Shown here: in pieces, positions 17,701 to 27,681 of the stretch
How the letters are laid out: every line of letters begins with the position of its first letter
How positions within the stretch are numbered: position 1 is the stretch's first letter
Assembly (NCBI GenBank): GCA_029215795.1
Contig: JARDYH010000002.1
Coordinates: forward strand, 109,676,501-109,740,500
DNA from: Anniella stebbinsi
Taxonomy: Eukaryota > Chordata > Lepidosauria > Squamata > Anniellidae
Direction of reading: 5' to 3'
Length of the DNA: 64,000 nucleotides
Made by a program: the position numbers and the translations under genes
Notes under the pieces: model-generated
The model's input: the letters and a program-made list of their open reading frames with translations, nothing else
Database searches by the model: none
Told to the model about the DNA's origin: nothing

Positions 17701-20700
17701 GAGAAGGAGAGCTGCTGCTATTATTATTATTACTATTTTCCTCCAAGGTGGTTTACATGACCCTCCTCTCCATTTTATCCTCACAATCCTATGAGGTAGG
17801 CTAGCTTAAGAGTCAGCGATTGGCTAGTCTCTCAGTGAGGATTAGAAACTGGATCTCCTACATCCCAGTCCAACGCTCTAACGGCTGCACCACACTGGCT
17901 CCCAATCTCATCATCTACTCAATTACATACAAGGTACTGTAAAGTGGAAGCGTTCATACCATACTTCCAAATATGGAAAACTTTATTCATTCCCCCCGCC
18001 TCTAAGGTCCAGTATCCAACCATCTGGGAATGAGATGTGCGAAGGTGAATGTTTTTACTGGTCAATTCCAGAAAATCTTTCATCTTGTCTGGCTTAATAG
18101 TATAGGTACGAAACTCGTAGAAGGTGCCATCATCTTGTCTGGGGCCTGTGGCAAAAGATGATGAAACCTAAAAAGAAAATATTTTAGGAATATATATATA
18201 TATATATATATAGGGGAGGAGAAGGGGCATGGCAAACATTATGGTTGGCTGGCTACCTAGGCCAGCCTAAATTTGTAGACCCCTGTATAAATAGCATACC
18301 AAGAGAGCAGAAAAATACATTGGTATGTGGGCTTTTACTTCAGTCTGTACTCATGCAATCTGATTCTATATATCAAAGCAAATCACCCTGAATTCAATGG
18401 GGCTTACCTCCAAATTATGCATAAGATTGCAGCCTTGAGTGTAGAGCTGTTCCAGGCTATTTTTTAGAACTGCACTTCGGTCCCTCCTAATCTCAGACAT
18501 CACATCAGTGGGGCATAAACACCAGAGAGTAGGCTATGCAGAGGTAACCAAGCTAGGTTTGTTTTCCAATTAAATAAAATGTATAGGGTAACAACAACAT
18601 CATCACTATTCTCTTTGTCTACATCCCTTCTCAGTTTGAGCTGCCTGCCTCATAATAGCAATCATTTGTTGCAAAACACTGACAGCTACCAACAAACTCA
18701 ATTAAAGATAAACAAAACAAAGGGGGAGGGGGATTAATAACTGCTTCTGCATTGTTTTTAGACCTCAGGAGTGCCAACAATACTTCCTGAGAAACAATGT
18801 GTTGCATTTCAATTGTAGCACTTTGCAAAGATTCCAGCAGAGAGCAGTATTTATTGTTTCACCCTTTGCTTCCCCAGGGGGAACAGCTGGAAGCCTTGGT
18901 TTACAGCATGTGAAAGCAGTTGTATTTTAAAAACAGAGAATCCATTGGAATAGAGCAGCAAAATCTTCCACCTGCTGTGTATTACTTTTTCTACGATTTT
19001 ATCACTGTTACAATGCAACATTCAAAGTTTTTGCAATACAAACAAAATGTTGCATACTCTTGCCTTGGCTGAAGTAAGGTTTTATTTTTCCTATCTTAAA
19101 AAACATCACTTTGAGAACAAACCACAAAGTTTTACACACAAGCTCTGGAGTGCCAGTGTGGTGTACTGGTTACAGTACTGAACTGGTTAAACAAGGAAAG
19201 CTGGGTTCAAATTCCCACTCAGCCACAGAGTTTACTGAGGGACTTTGGCCCAATCCAGCATTCTCTTTCAGCTGTATCTACTTCAAAGAGTTATTTATTT
19301 ATTGCATTTTTTTTTGCATTTGGAGGTAAACCAGGTGTGTGAGTGGGGGGGGGGAGAGCTCTATACAATATGCCACTTGAGGTGTTTGAAAGATGAGATA
19401 ATACACTCACATTGCAATTAAGTGCATATTCCTGATGTCCTTTTGGAATACATTAAAAACGAAAGTGTCAACATGCAGCTGCAGAAACCAGAGAGATGCA
19501 AGCTTGGGGAATATAATTTGTTTGAAGAAAGCAAATCTGGTCAAAATGTATGTATGAGGGGTTGTGGGGGGGGGGAAATACTTGCACACATGAGAATGGG
19601 GAGGAGGAGCAAATGACACTAATGCTCACAGACATAAATAAAGCTAAGAATTCAGTTTTTAACTAGGACAGCCCTTGCTGGGTTGGTTCTCCATTTGCTA
19701 CCTCCTACAGCTGCTGACTGAGTTGTAGTTCAACACATCTGGAGGGCACCAGGTTGGAGAAGGCTGCCCTACAGTGTGCAGACTGCCACTTTCAAAAAGG
19801 GGACCCCCTACATGCTAGGGTGGCCAGATGCAAAAGAGGGCAAGGCTCCTACATCTTTAAGTTGTGTAGCAGAGGGAAATTCACCAGGTGTAGGAGCCTT
19901 GCCCTCTCCTGCATCTATCTGACCACCCGACCTACACACACACTTTCAAGACAGCATGGGAAAAACTTAGGTGTGTATGAAATCACAGAGAAGGTTTGGT
20001 GGCTGTTTGACCAATTTGTTAGCCGTCTCCCCCACCCCACCAAATGGGGAGTTCAATGGCTTCCGAACAACCAGCCACATAGGGTTAGTTTGGATTTCTG
20101 CGTGATTATGTGCTCTTGTGCTTCACTGGAGCACGTGGGAAAGGAAGAACACGGGCAGAATGGCCACGTTTCTGGATGGGGCGGGGAGGCCGGGTTGTAC
20201 TTAATGGCAGTCCTACTTAGAGAAGAGCCATTGAAAATAATGGGATTTCAGTTAGACTAACACTGGGTACAACCCACAGTGGCAGGTTTTCATCTCAGAG
20301 CGTGGGACTTCTGGAAAAGGGCGCTTTCCCAGCGGCAAGAATCCCCCTCGCTCGCCTTGCATGGGACCTTGTTCGAAACCCCAGATAAGGCGGCGCGGAA
20401 CAGACCGCTACCCTGACCTCTCAGGCGTCCCCATGGAGGAGGAAATGCACAACCGGGCTCCTGCTGCACCTGCACACCCCAAACCCAGGGTGGCCCGGGA
20501 GCAAATCCCACCGAGTTCAACCAGCTCGCCTCCCTCCTCCCTCGGGACCGTTTTCCTCCAGGCCACAGTTCCCTTCACGCCCTCGCTTCCTCCTTCCTCC
20601 AGGCGCCCTTGCTGGGCTTTTTAGCGTGGCAGGTAGAAATGCAACAGGGGCCGCTCCCCGCCCCCGCCCAGCCCTATCCATCCCCCCCCCCCATGCGTCC

Positions 20701-20811
20701 TCTTCTTCGTTTCCCCCCTCCACCTGGCGCCCTCGCCTCCTCCTTTACCTGGGCGGTGACCCCTCGCGCCGCTGCCGCGCCGCCCCTCAAGAGAGACCTG
20801 GAGGCCAACAT
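11797..20811 (-). CDS. NIPSNAP3A: NIPSNAP3 copy 1 (six exons, 247 aa)
   Basis: A NIPSNAP-family protein, predicted to act in mitochondria; its biochemical role is not settled. Coding exons, read on the minus strand, are 20749-20811, 17960-18167, 14363-14521, 13456-13605, 11975-12061 and 11797-11873. All have GT donors and AG acceptors, the phases join, and the sum is 744 nt including TAG 11797-11799. The start ATG (20809-20811) opens an Arg/Ala-rich leader with no acidic residue (MLASRSLLRGG...), typical of a mitochondrial presequence. Then come FATGPRQDDGTFYEFRTY, the conserved EIVYLVPWCELG, YELVTFQMKPGGPAVWG, GVFHTEYGLLNR, VHALWWNENPDNRAAGRH and the C terminus VPTSFSPLK, all as in vertebrate NIPSNAP3A/B. 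The gene lies tail-to-tail with ABCA1, as in human. It could be orthologous to 3A, to 3B, or be a reptile-specific duplicate. Confidence 0.95.
12264..12455. repeat. MITE, about 190 bp, with AGT flanks
   Basis: Ends gggcctgtataggcaacacg and cgtgttgcctgaacagggtc form terminal inverted repeats, flanked by AGT on both sides (12261-12263 and 12456-12458). The interior holds the ctaagcc / ggttaggccgctaacc and gcagcaaatggttagtg motifs shared with 3541-3730 and 35327-35490. It lies in intron 4 of NIPSNAP3 copy 1. Confidence 0.65.
12492..13170. mobile_element. MITE interrupted by a solo LTR
   Basis: Terminal inverted repeats ggctgaattcggacaacac and gtcgtccaaattcagcc are flanked by ACT (12489-12491 and 13171-13173). 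Without the inserted LTR and one 5-bp duplication the element would be about 225 bp. A related element at 36663-37041 lacks the insertion. Confidence 0.8.
12566..13014 (+). mobile_element. Solo LTR (449 bp) of an LTR retroelement
   Basis: The segment starts TGTTGAGG and ends CCTCAACA, the inverted TG...CA termini of an LTR. It is flanked by the direct 5-bp duplication GTACT (12561-12565 and 13015-13019). The MITE copy at 36663 shows the unoccupied site (gggggtactccccac). A TATA-like box (TATAAAA, 12748-12754) suggests plus orientation. No internal gag/pol sequence is present, so this is the product of LTR-LTR recombination. A 5-bp duplication occurs in Ty3/gypsy and some endogenous retrovirus groups; the family cannot be assigned. 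Confidence 0.88.
15524..15693. repeat. Foldback element, single unit
   Basis: Ends agagtgaccagatac and ccatatggtcacact with inner inverted arms (gggctcctgcagctttaac against ctgttaacgatacaagagccc). It is the monomer form of the element at 529-828. It lies in intron 2 of NIPSNAP3 copy 1. Confidence 0.75.
15771..16088. repeat. Dimeric palindrome of the foldback element, 318 bp
   Basis: The left arm starts agggtgaccagataaaatcc and passes through gtcatttgtatgcaattag. The right arm returns through ctaattgcatacaaatgac to ggattttatctggtcaccct. The outermost 20 bp of each arm match exactly and most of the remainder matches. In the centre is an internal end (gtagagtgaccatatac), as if one unit had inserted into or fused with another. 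A transcript would form a long double-stranded stem. Confidence 0.85.
16213..16322. repeat. Short palindromic repeat (cctaaatatgcataggattg)
   Basis: An inverted pair, gacagaaaaagtcctacaac and gttgtaggatttttttctgcc, surrounds a short loop and ends in aggattgtg. The second copy, in the other orientation, is at 60006-60103. Confidence 0.6.
16340..16460. repeat. Common squamate palindromic repeat (aactcccatcatccctg)
   Basis: The text tacaactcccatcatccctg pairs imperfectly with ccagggctgatgggaact. This is the widespread short inverted element of sauropsid genomes. Other copies are around 4850-4950, 9715-9830, 19670-19770, 21150-21230, 21355-21450, 36090-36200, 41335-41415, 61670-61780 and 63070-63165. 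It is non-coding. Confidence 0.6.
17719..17900 (-). repeat. tRNA-derived SINE (minus orientation)
   Basis: Read on the minus strand it begins agccagtgtggtgcagccgt, an A-box-like start, and continues gttagagcgttggactggg. It then carries a degraded B box (gatccagtttctaatcc), a body with ctcataggattgtgaggat and an L2-like tail aaaccaccttggaggaaa followed by (TAA)n. It is in intron 2 of NIPSNAP3 copy 1. Confidence 0.65.
18190..18212. repeat. (TA)n microsatellite
   Basis: About eleven TA units lie just 5' (in gene sense) of exon 2 of NIPSNAP3 copy 1, about 25 bp from the acceptor side. Confidence 0.9.
19150..19240 (+). repeat. tRNA-derived SINE head
   Basis: The text gtgccagtgtggtgtactgg, then ttacagtactgaactgg (A-box region), and gctgggttcaaattcccac (B box GGTTCAAATTCC) match the tRNA-like head of the SINE at 17719-17900 in the opposite orientation. 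The body is short and diverged. Confidence 0.65.
19817..19928. repeat. Short foldback element
   Basis: Starts agggtggccagatgc and ends tctgaccaccc, with gagggcaaggctcctac pairing to gtaggagccttgccctc. It is a deleted relative of the 529 and 15771 elements. It lies in intron 1 of NIPSNAP3 copy 1. Confidence 0.75.
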
Positions 20812-21120
20812 GATCCCTCCGCGCGGCCGGCCCGGGAGAGGATGGAGAAAGAGGCGGTGGCAACCACCACCACCACTACCACCACCACCACCGCCACAGC
20901 CGTGCTGGAGGCCACTGAAAGGCACTTCCTCCTGCGGCCGCTTCTCTCGCCTGACCCGCCCGCTGCCGATCCACACAAGCAACGCATTGGACGGGGCGGA
21001 CCTCGTGGCCGCCTCCACAACAACACGCGAGGAAGCCGCGGCTCTTCTCCGCCTCCCGCCGACCCACGTCCGAGCGAGACGGGCAGAAGGGCTCCCCCAT
21101 GTAACGGGGGGGGGCACCCT
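20390..21120 (-). promoter_or_regulatory. NIPSNAP3A: CpG-rich promoter region of NIPSNAP3 copy 1
   Basis: The region around exon 1 is much richer in CpG and G+C than its surroundings and holds the start codon at 20809-20811. No TATA box was found, which fits a housekeeping CpG-island promoter. A CCA-type trinucleotide run (about 20865-20895) lies in the presumed 5'UTR or proximal promoter. The transcription start cannot be placed from sequence alone. The overlapping open frames on both strands arise from high G+C content. Confidence 0.7.
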
Positions 21121-21240
21121 GCAGTTGGGTCTTGAAGCCTTTCCTAGCCCTAGGTCCCTAGCTGTAGCTGGACTACAGCTCCCACGCTCCCTGGCCATGG
21201 TGGCTGGGGATGATGGGGGCGTGGGGGTAAAGGTGGGATG

Positions 21241-22776
21241 CTAAGGTTCACCACCGTCTGGTTTCATCCATGGAGCTCCCAGGTATGACACCTTGAGCTT
21301 AAGCGCCTAAGTGGCAAGAGGGGAAGGGAGAAATTCTCTCAGATTATGGGGCCACTTCCATACCCCAACTCCCAGCATTCCTGGCTATTGACCATGCTGG
21401 CTGGGGTTGATGGGAGTTGCAATCCAAAGTGTCTGGAAGGCTACAGCAGAGAAACCAGAATGGTTGCTATAACTATTATACTTAGTTTTCAAGAAAATGT
21501 AATTTAAAGTTTGCTTGGAAACAGTGGGGACTGGAAACATCTTCCACGTGGCTGAAAGGGCTATGACAGCAAGTTCAGTTCCTCCACCTACTGCTGATCA
21601 GCTGTTTTACCTGGGTTTTCACTGTCCTTCCTCCCCACCCATTTTTTGTAGCCCTGCTGTCATCAGTCAGGTTCCAAAATCCTGTCTGGTCCTTAAGGTG
21701 AGAAAGTTGAAGTCTTTTAGAAGGGAGTAAGTTGGGGGCTCGGTTTCTTCAGCTACTGCTACAGAACTGGCCTCACCCTGTCTCTCCTGATCCATCTGTT
21801 GTCGCTTGGTAGGCCACAGCTTTGACAAAGTAGGCCTTTTAAGGGTGAGAAGCTTTGCAGAATTTATTTGGGTAGCAGTTGAGGCATACACAACCCCCAC
21901 CCCCACCTATCTTTGGGAGTTCTACTGGTGGCTGCTGAAGCAGAGGCCAGGGAACAGCTTCTAGAGAGAGGCCATGAAGATGCATCGTAGGGGGTCTCGA
22001 TAGCCACCTTGTTGCAGAGGGAAGCCCTCCACCTTGGGTGGCAAAGCAGATGAAATCCTTGTTGCTTAACCCTAAAAGTATGAGGACAAGTTATAGCTGT
22101 TAATGAAGAAGAAAAGGAAATCCACACGTGTTTAGACACTATTCTTAATCATTGCTGAACATATCTCAAGGAATGCTGCTGCATGTGTTTGCAAACAGCA
22201 CATTGCTGTGTGTGTTCACGTGTAGTGTACCGAGGAGCATGCCAAATGCAAATAGACACACATGCGCAACAAAAATAAAATTTCTGAAGTATTCCTACTG
22301 CCGTTTCGGGCACTGAAATGTCTTTCATAGGCTTTAGCTTAAATGCTCTTAGCTTATAGGACTACAAAATCGAAGGGTGAATGAATGAATGAATGAATGA
22401 ATACATCAACAAGGAGGTGACAGAAATACATCTGAAGAGAATAAATTGGCTACAGTCATAGACTCACTCCCTGAAGCACATGGGATTTCCTTCTCAGTGT
22501 ACCAAAGCAGTGTGATAGCCCAATTCTACACATGTTGACTCAGAATAAAATCCCATGCACTACAGTAGGATTTACTTCCAAGTTACTGTGCAAAGGATTC
22601 GAAAAACTTTGAATAATGCTATAAAAATAATTACAAGTAAAAAATTCTCAGGCAAATTAAAGAAATAGTCTATTTATTATGCCATATATAAAAATCAGAA
22701 TTATTTTGGGAATTTATTAAGCTTTTTTTCTTAAAAATACAGTGATGAAAAAAGTTGTCTGATGTAATTTGTGAAA
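21241..22776. other. Intergenic spacer upstream of NIPSNAP3 copy 1
   Basis: No exon recognised. It contains the aactcccagcattcctgg palindromic repeat (about 21355-21450), a (GAAT)n run at 22379-22403 and a copy of the aatcccatgcac/tttacttcc repeat at about 22510-22600. The last bases form the left target-site duplication of the L1 (22777-22790). Confidence 0.55.
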
Positions 22777-22790
22777 ATATGCTCTAGTTA

Positions 22791-25700
22791 TTTTATTGAT
22801 GAAGTATTTAACGTGTTGGGAGAAGTGGGTAAAAAGCATATTGTGATGGCAGGTGACTTTAATATGGTACTAGATATAGGGAAAGATAGGGATAGCATAC
22901 TAAAAGATACTAAGAGGGTGGGGAAGACAGAGTTAAGCAAATTAATGGAAGGGAAAGAATTAATGGATGTGTGGAGAGTTTTAAGAGGGGAAGAAAGGAA
23001 GTATACCTTCTACTCACAGAGATTCAAGAGCTATTCAAGGATAGATTATATTTTTGTATCAAAAAATATGTTACCCAAAATTATAGATTGTGATATTGGA
23101 GTTATCAAGGTTACTGACCACGCGTTAATGATGATGGACATGGAAACCAAAAAAGATTATAGACAAGCGAAGAGATGGAGATTGGATGTAAGGTTGCTGA
23201 ATAAAAAAGATATAATGGAGAAGATAAAGAAAGAATTGCAGGAAATATGGGAGATTAATGAAAAAGAGAATAACCGGCAGGGCATATTGTGGGATACAAT
23301 GAAAGCTGTGGTAAGAGGGATTTGTATTAGGGAAAGTTGTACATTAAAAAAACAACAGGAAGCCCAAAATAAAAAGATTGAAGAGGAGGTAAGGAGTTTG
23401 GAAGATAAGTTAAAGGAGACAAAAGATAAACGCCTAATTGCCCAAATTCAAGCTAAGAAAAAGGAATTAGAGAAAGAAGAATTAGAACAAGTACAAAAAA
23501 ATTTGTTGTATTTAAAAAGAGATTTTTTTGAATATAGCAATAGGAATTCAAAGATGCTGGCCAGATCCACACAGTTAGAAAAGGCTAAGAATATGATAGG
23601 GACAATTAAGGATAAGTCAGGGAATAGTTGTAATTTAATGAAAGATAAATTAAATATATTTAAGGATTTTTATAGTGAATTATATACATCAGGGTCGGGA
23701 CCGCAAGATAAGGTATTGGAATATGTAGAGAGGAATTGGAAAATAAAATTGCAGAAGCAGGATAGGGAATATATGGAAGGTTTAGTTACTGAAAAAGAGA
23801 TAGAGGGAGTTATTGATAAATTGAAAGGAGGAAAATCACCAGGGATGGATGGTCTGGGGTCGGAGTATTATAAGCTTTTTAAAGGAATTTTAATACCAAG
23901 ATTAAAGAAACTATTTAATAATATAATAGAGGGGGGGAAGACTCCGCCATCATGGGATCATTCCCTGATTATATTAATTCCAAAACCAGGTAAGGACTTA
24001 ACGGATCCCGCATCATACAGACCAATTTCCTTAATAAATCAAGATTCAAAGATATTTACAGCAATATTGGCAAAAAGAATGGCCACATTTATTTGTAAAT
24101 ATATTAAAAAAGATCAGTGTGGATTTATACCGGGTAGGCAAATGTCTAATTTAATGGGAAGAGTACTAAATATAATTAGTATTATAAAAAAAAGGAATTT
24201 AAAAGCAGGCTTGCTAGCATTGGATATATTCAAAGCCTTTGATTGTGTGGAATGGCCAGCACTTAAAACAATATTAAAAACATTTGGGTTTGGAGACAAA
24301 TTTATGGGAGTGATGGATAAGCTGTATAAAAACAATAAAGCGGAAATAATGGTTAATGATGGGTTAACGCAACAGATTACACTAGCCCGAGGAACTAGGC
24401 AGGGATGTCCTCTTTCACCGATCTTATTTGCAATAGTAATAGAAATTTTGGCAAATGTAATAAGGGAAGATGAAAGAGTGAAGGGGATAGGGAGAAAAGA
24501 GAAGATTAAAATGAATATGTTTGCGGACGATACTTTACTGACCGTAGAAGATCCCCTAGGGAGTGCAGAGGTGATTAAGAAACATTTAAGAGAATTTGGA
24601 GAAATTACGGGATTAAAAGTAAATTGGGGGAAGTCAGAAATGATGTTATTTAATTATAATAAGGAAGAGTTGGAAGAAGGTAAGGTTAAGTTGGGTCTTA
24701 GACTTAAAAATATAGTACGTTACTTAGGGATTAATATTGATAGAGATTTAGAAAGGCTAGAGGAACTTAATTTGGTAGCTTTAAAAAAACAAGTAGGGGA
24801 GAAATTAGAAGTATATAAGAAATTAAAACATTCTTGGTTTGGTAGAATAGCAATTATTAAAATGAAGATTTTACCTAAGATTAATTTTTTGTTTAGAATG
24901 TTACCAATTAAAATATCAGATGTAGAGTTGAAAAGTTGGCAAAATATAATTAACGCATATTGTAATGGGGATAAGAAAGCTAGGATTAATAAAGGGTTAT
25001 GGTATAAGGCTCAAAAGAAGGGAGGTTTAGGACTTCCAAATATTAAGTATTATTATATAGCTAATCAGTTAAGATATGTTATAAGTGGTATTCTAGGGGA
25101 GGAAGATTTGGAGTGGTTGGAGACGCAAACCAGGGAAATAGATTATAAATTGAAAAATATTTTTTTAAAAAAAATTCAAAAGAAAGAATTAAAGGGACTG
25201 GACAACCCTTTGTTGGTAAATATAGTGGAGATCTGGGAGAAATTTAGGGGGAAGTTGATACCAGGAGATTCACCACTTGCCCCAGTTGTAGTAGTGGAGA
25301 ATTTCCCAAGAGTGTTAAAAGTGGAGATTGAAGCGAGATTGAAAGATAAGGAAATAATTAAGTTAAGGAAGTGGATGGAAAATTTGAAGGATAATGAGCA
25401 AATTAAAGAGCTATTGATAGGTCAAAAATTAGCATGGTTTAAATGTATACAATTAGGGAAATGGACTCAGGAATGGAAACTGAAAAATAAAAAGTGTAGA
25501 AATAATACAAGATTTGAAGAATTAATAGAGTCAAAAGGTAGGAAAGAAGAAAAGAAAATTAAGAAAGGGTTGACTAGTGAGATATATAAAATATTGATAG
25601 AGGAGGAGTTTCAAAATTCACTTAAAGCAATAAAAAAGGTTTGGGAAGAGGATGTGAATGGAGAAATTAAGGAATACAACTGGGAGAGGTTGTGGAATGC

Positions 25701-26385
25701 AAGAATGTTAAAATTGTTATCGATCAGAATTAAGGAGAATTTTTACAAGGTATTGTGGAGATGGTATCTAACACCGGTTAGATTTCACCAGATAGACAAA
25801 AAAATATCTAAAAATTGTTGGAGGGGATGCCAGGAGGTTGGAACTTATTACCATATGTGGTGGAGCTGTGAATATGTACAAAAATTTTGGAAAAGGGTAT
25901 TTGAAGAAATAAGTGAAATAATTGGAAGTAAAGTGGAATTAAACCCGAAGCTTGCTCTACTAGCAATATGGGATAGAGGGGAAGTGGACAAAAATAAGAG
26001 AGAATTGATAAACAACCTCCTGACACCTGTTAGACTAATGATTGCAAAAAACTGGAAAGGACAAGGAAGCTATACAATAGAAGAATGGTATAAAGAAATA
26101 TGGGATATGGCTTTGAATGATATGCTGACTTGTAAAATGAAATTAAAGAGGGGAATGTCCGGTAAAAATGATTTTGGGGAAATATGGAGTCCCCTATTGG
26201 AATATGTATTAAGATTGGGGAAGGGACAAACACCTTCAAAAGAGTCGATAAATTTCTGGATAGAATAAAAGATTAAGAGAAGGTCTCATGGTGTGGGGGT
26301 GCACGGGGGGGATTGTCGTGGATTATGTATGTATTTTATGTTATTATTATGTTGAAATTAATAAAAATTATTTCGAAAAAAAAAT
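22791..26385 (+). mobile_element. L1 LINE, 5'-truncated, with perfect target-site duplication
   Basis: The element is flanked by the direct repeat ATATGCTCTAGTTA at 22777-22790 and 26386-26399. It starts inside the ORF2 endonuclease region and ends in a 3'UTR with a G-rich tract (about 26289-26311) and an A-rich tail (ataaaaattatttcg then A9). Target duplication, A-rich tail and 5' truncation are hallmarks of L1 target-primed reverse transcription. The unmutated duplication and the uninterrupted frame point to a young insertion. It is the same family as 29624-35209. Confidence 0.95.
22792..26268 (+). CDS. L1 ORF2 protein, N-terminally truncated, no internal stop
   Basis: ORF2 of L1 carries an APE-type endonuclease and a reverse transcriptase. 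This copy holds about 1158 codons without a stop and ends at TAA 26266-26268. The first L1-derived residues are FIDEVFNVLGEVGKK; the open frame extends a few codons into flanking DNA, so there is no native start. Endonuclease parts present are VMAGDFNMV, SRIDYIFVS and the VTDHALM histidine, but the N-terminal catalytic residues are lost. Reverse transcriptase motifs include KSPGMDGL, PASYRPISLINQDSK, ALDIFKAFDCVEW, GTRQGCPLSPILFA and the catalytic FADDTLL (near codon 584 of the open frame). Near the C terminus CWRGC...H...WWSC has the CX3CX7HX4C spacing known for L1 ORF2. It cannot act as a complete endonuclease. Confidence 0.93.
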   Translation, partial: FIDEVFNVLGEVGKKHIVMAGDFNMVLDIGKDRDSILKDTKRVGKTELSKLMEGKELMDVWRVLRGEERKYTFYSQRFKSYSRIDYIFVSKNMLPKIIDCDIGVIKVTDHALMMMDMETKKDYRQAKRWRLDVRLLNKKDIMEKIKKELQEIWEINEKENNRQGILWDTMKAVVRGICIRESCTLKKQQEAQNKKIEEEVRSLEDKLKETKDKRLIAQIQAKKKELEKEELEQVQKNLLYLKRDFFEYSNRNSKMLARSTQLEKAKNMIGTIKDKSGNSCNLMKDKLNIFKDFYSELYTSGSGPQDKVLEYVERNWKIKLQKQDREYMEGLVTEKEIEGVIDKLKGGKSPGMDGLGSEYYKLFKGILIPRLKKLFNNIIEGGKTPPSWDHSLIILIPKPGKDLTDPASYRPISLINQDSKIFTAILAKRMATFICKYIKKDQCGFIPGRQMSNLMGRVLNIISIIKKRNLKAGLLALDIFKAFDCVEWPALKTILKTFGFGDKFMGVMDKLYKNNKAEIMVNDGLTQQITLARGTRQGCPLSPILFAIVIEILANVIREDERVKGIGRKEKIKMNMFADDTLLTVEDPLGSAEVIKKHLREFGEITGLKVNWGKSEMMLFNYNKEELEEGKVKLGLRLKNIVRYLGINIDRDLERLEELNLVALKKQVGEKLEVYKKLKHSWFGRIAIIKMKILPKINFLFRMLPIKISDVELKSWQNIINAYCNGDKKARINKGLWYKAQKKGGLGLPNIKYYYIANQLRYVISGILGEEDLEWLETQTREIDYKLKNIFLKKIQKKELKGLDNPLLVNIVEIWEKFRGKLIPGDSPLAPVVVVENFPRVLKVEIEARLKDKEIIKLRKWMENLKDNEQIKELLIGQKLAWFKCIQLGKWTQEWKLKNKKCRNNTRFEELIESKGRKEEKKIKKGLTSEIYKILIEEEFQNSLKAIKKVWEEDVNGEIKEYNWERLWNARMLKLLSIRIKENFYKVLWRWYLTPVRFHQIDKKISKNCWRGCQEVGTYYHMWWSCEYVQKFWKRVFEEISEIIGSKVELNPKLALLAIWDRGEVDKNKRELINNLLTPVRLMIAKNWKGQGSYTIEEWYKEIWDMALNDMLTCKMKLKRGMSGKNDFGEIWSPLLEYVLRLGKGQTPSKESINFWIE

Positions 26386-26587
26386 ATATGCTCTAGTTAA
26401 AATTTATAGAATATTTTAATGTATGATAAAAATAGAACTGAAAACAAAAACAAAGTAAATGCTGCATATGGTATCAATGATGCATTTTCTGGCATAATAA
26501 TATATTTATACTGTCTAGACCTCAAAGCCGGAGTGAGGAACTTGCAGCCCCGGCTTAATTTCATGCATAACACAGCAGTGGGGTGGT

Positions 26588-26607
26588 AGAGAGAGAGAGA
26601 GAGAGAG
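26588..26607. repeat. (GA)n microsatellite
   Basis: A short GA run directly abuts the GCGC-rich DNA transposon that starts at 26611. Confidence 0.85.
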
Positions 26608-26610
26608 TAA

Positions 26611-26965
26611 GGTCCCCTCTACAAGGATTCGCTTTTGCGCCCGGTTAGGCGATTATGCGCATAATCGCTGAAGCGCATTTACGCCTAATACCTCTGCACG
26701 AGAGGCGGCGAGAGGCGGCGAACCACATTAACGGATGACCAAAATGCGCTTTACAAGTAGTTAATGCGCATAAGCGCTTGTTCACACAGTCAAAATGCGC
26801 TTTAACAGCCGGAGCAAAATAAAACTCGCTGTTTAACACGCATTCGATAATGCACATAATCAGAGAGATAACGCGCCTCTACGCCCGATTTGCGCTCCGT
26901 TCTTGTAGAGGTAAAAAAATTTAAGTGCCTTGAAAGAGCTTTAAACCTCTCTTGTAGAGGCAGCC
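26611..26965. mobile_element. GCGC-rich MITE, copy A
   Basis: Starts ggtcccctctacaaggattc and ends tctcttgtagaggcagcc, so ccctctacaag and cttgtagagg are inverted. The interior is dense in palindromic GCGC motifs (gattatgcgcataatcgc, aatgcgcataagcgc, gataatgcacataatc). Copy B at 52574-52918 is closely similar. No clear target duplication is seen here. No coding capacity. Confidence 0.75.
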
Positions 26966-27681
26966 GAAGACAGACAGACAGAGAGAGATAACAGAATTTT
27001 ATACAAACAATTCAGAAATAATTCATCCATGTTTAATTTCACATTAACAACCTTGATCATCAAGTCTTGAAACACTGACATAAAGTGATAAAATCTACCC
27101 TGAGCAATATATTATCGTAAAATAAATATTTTTAATGCAGTTCTAGCAGAAAAAAACTTCACTCCTGTTTATGTCACATTGTAATCTGGACAGCTGAAGG
27201 CTAATTGTAATAGCAAGTGTAGATGCAGGTTACAGTATGGAAGATTATCAACTACACCAAGGAACCCATTGGGATATCTCCTTTTTGGTATTCATCTTCC
27301 AACTTTGGAGAGTTTTGGGATATGGTATTTCAATGTTGTTGTTTTGGTTGCATAAAAAATATAAAAGGGTATGTGTGCAAAACAAAATCCAGATTTCAAA
27401 AACAAAATTGAAACTTCTCTGTGTTTTCGCTTTCCTATCAGCTCTAAAAATCTTGTGCTACGTTTCATGTAAAATCTTCAAACAGCTTGAATCCAGATAT
27501 TTTTAATGCAAACAAGCCGGAAACCAATTCTTTGTTATAAGCTGGATAATCAAGTTTTGCTCACAGTGAAATATCATACAAGTCTACACACAACCTGCAT
27601 TAAGGGACAAACACTGCAAATGAGGATCAAAGGGCAGAAAGAAAGGATGTCTTCATCTGTTGCCCTTCAGCTGGAAAAGAA
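26966..27681. other. Spacer / likely 3' flank of NIPSNAP3 copy 2
   Basis: AT-rich DNA without coding exons. Variant polyadenylation hexamers (ATTAAA on the minus strand near 27030 and 27130) could end the NIPSNAP3 copy 2 transcript; the true 3' end is not resolved. Confidence 0.4.

Noticed and set aside
20609..21244. Long Pro/Arg- and Gly-rich open frames on both strands around NIPSNAP3 exon 1
   Set aside because: They overlap on opposite strands in a CpG island, where stop codons are rare. Only the 21-codon exon 1 on the minus strand is supported by homology and splice sites.
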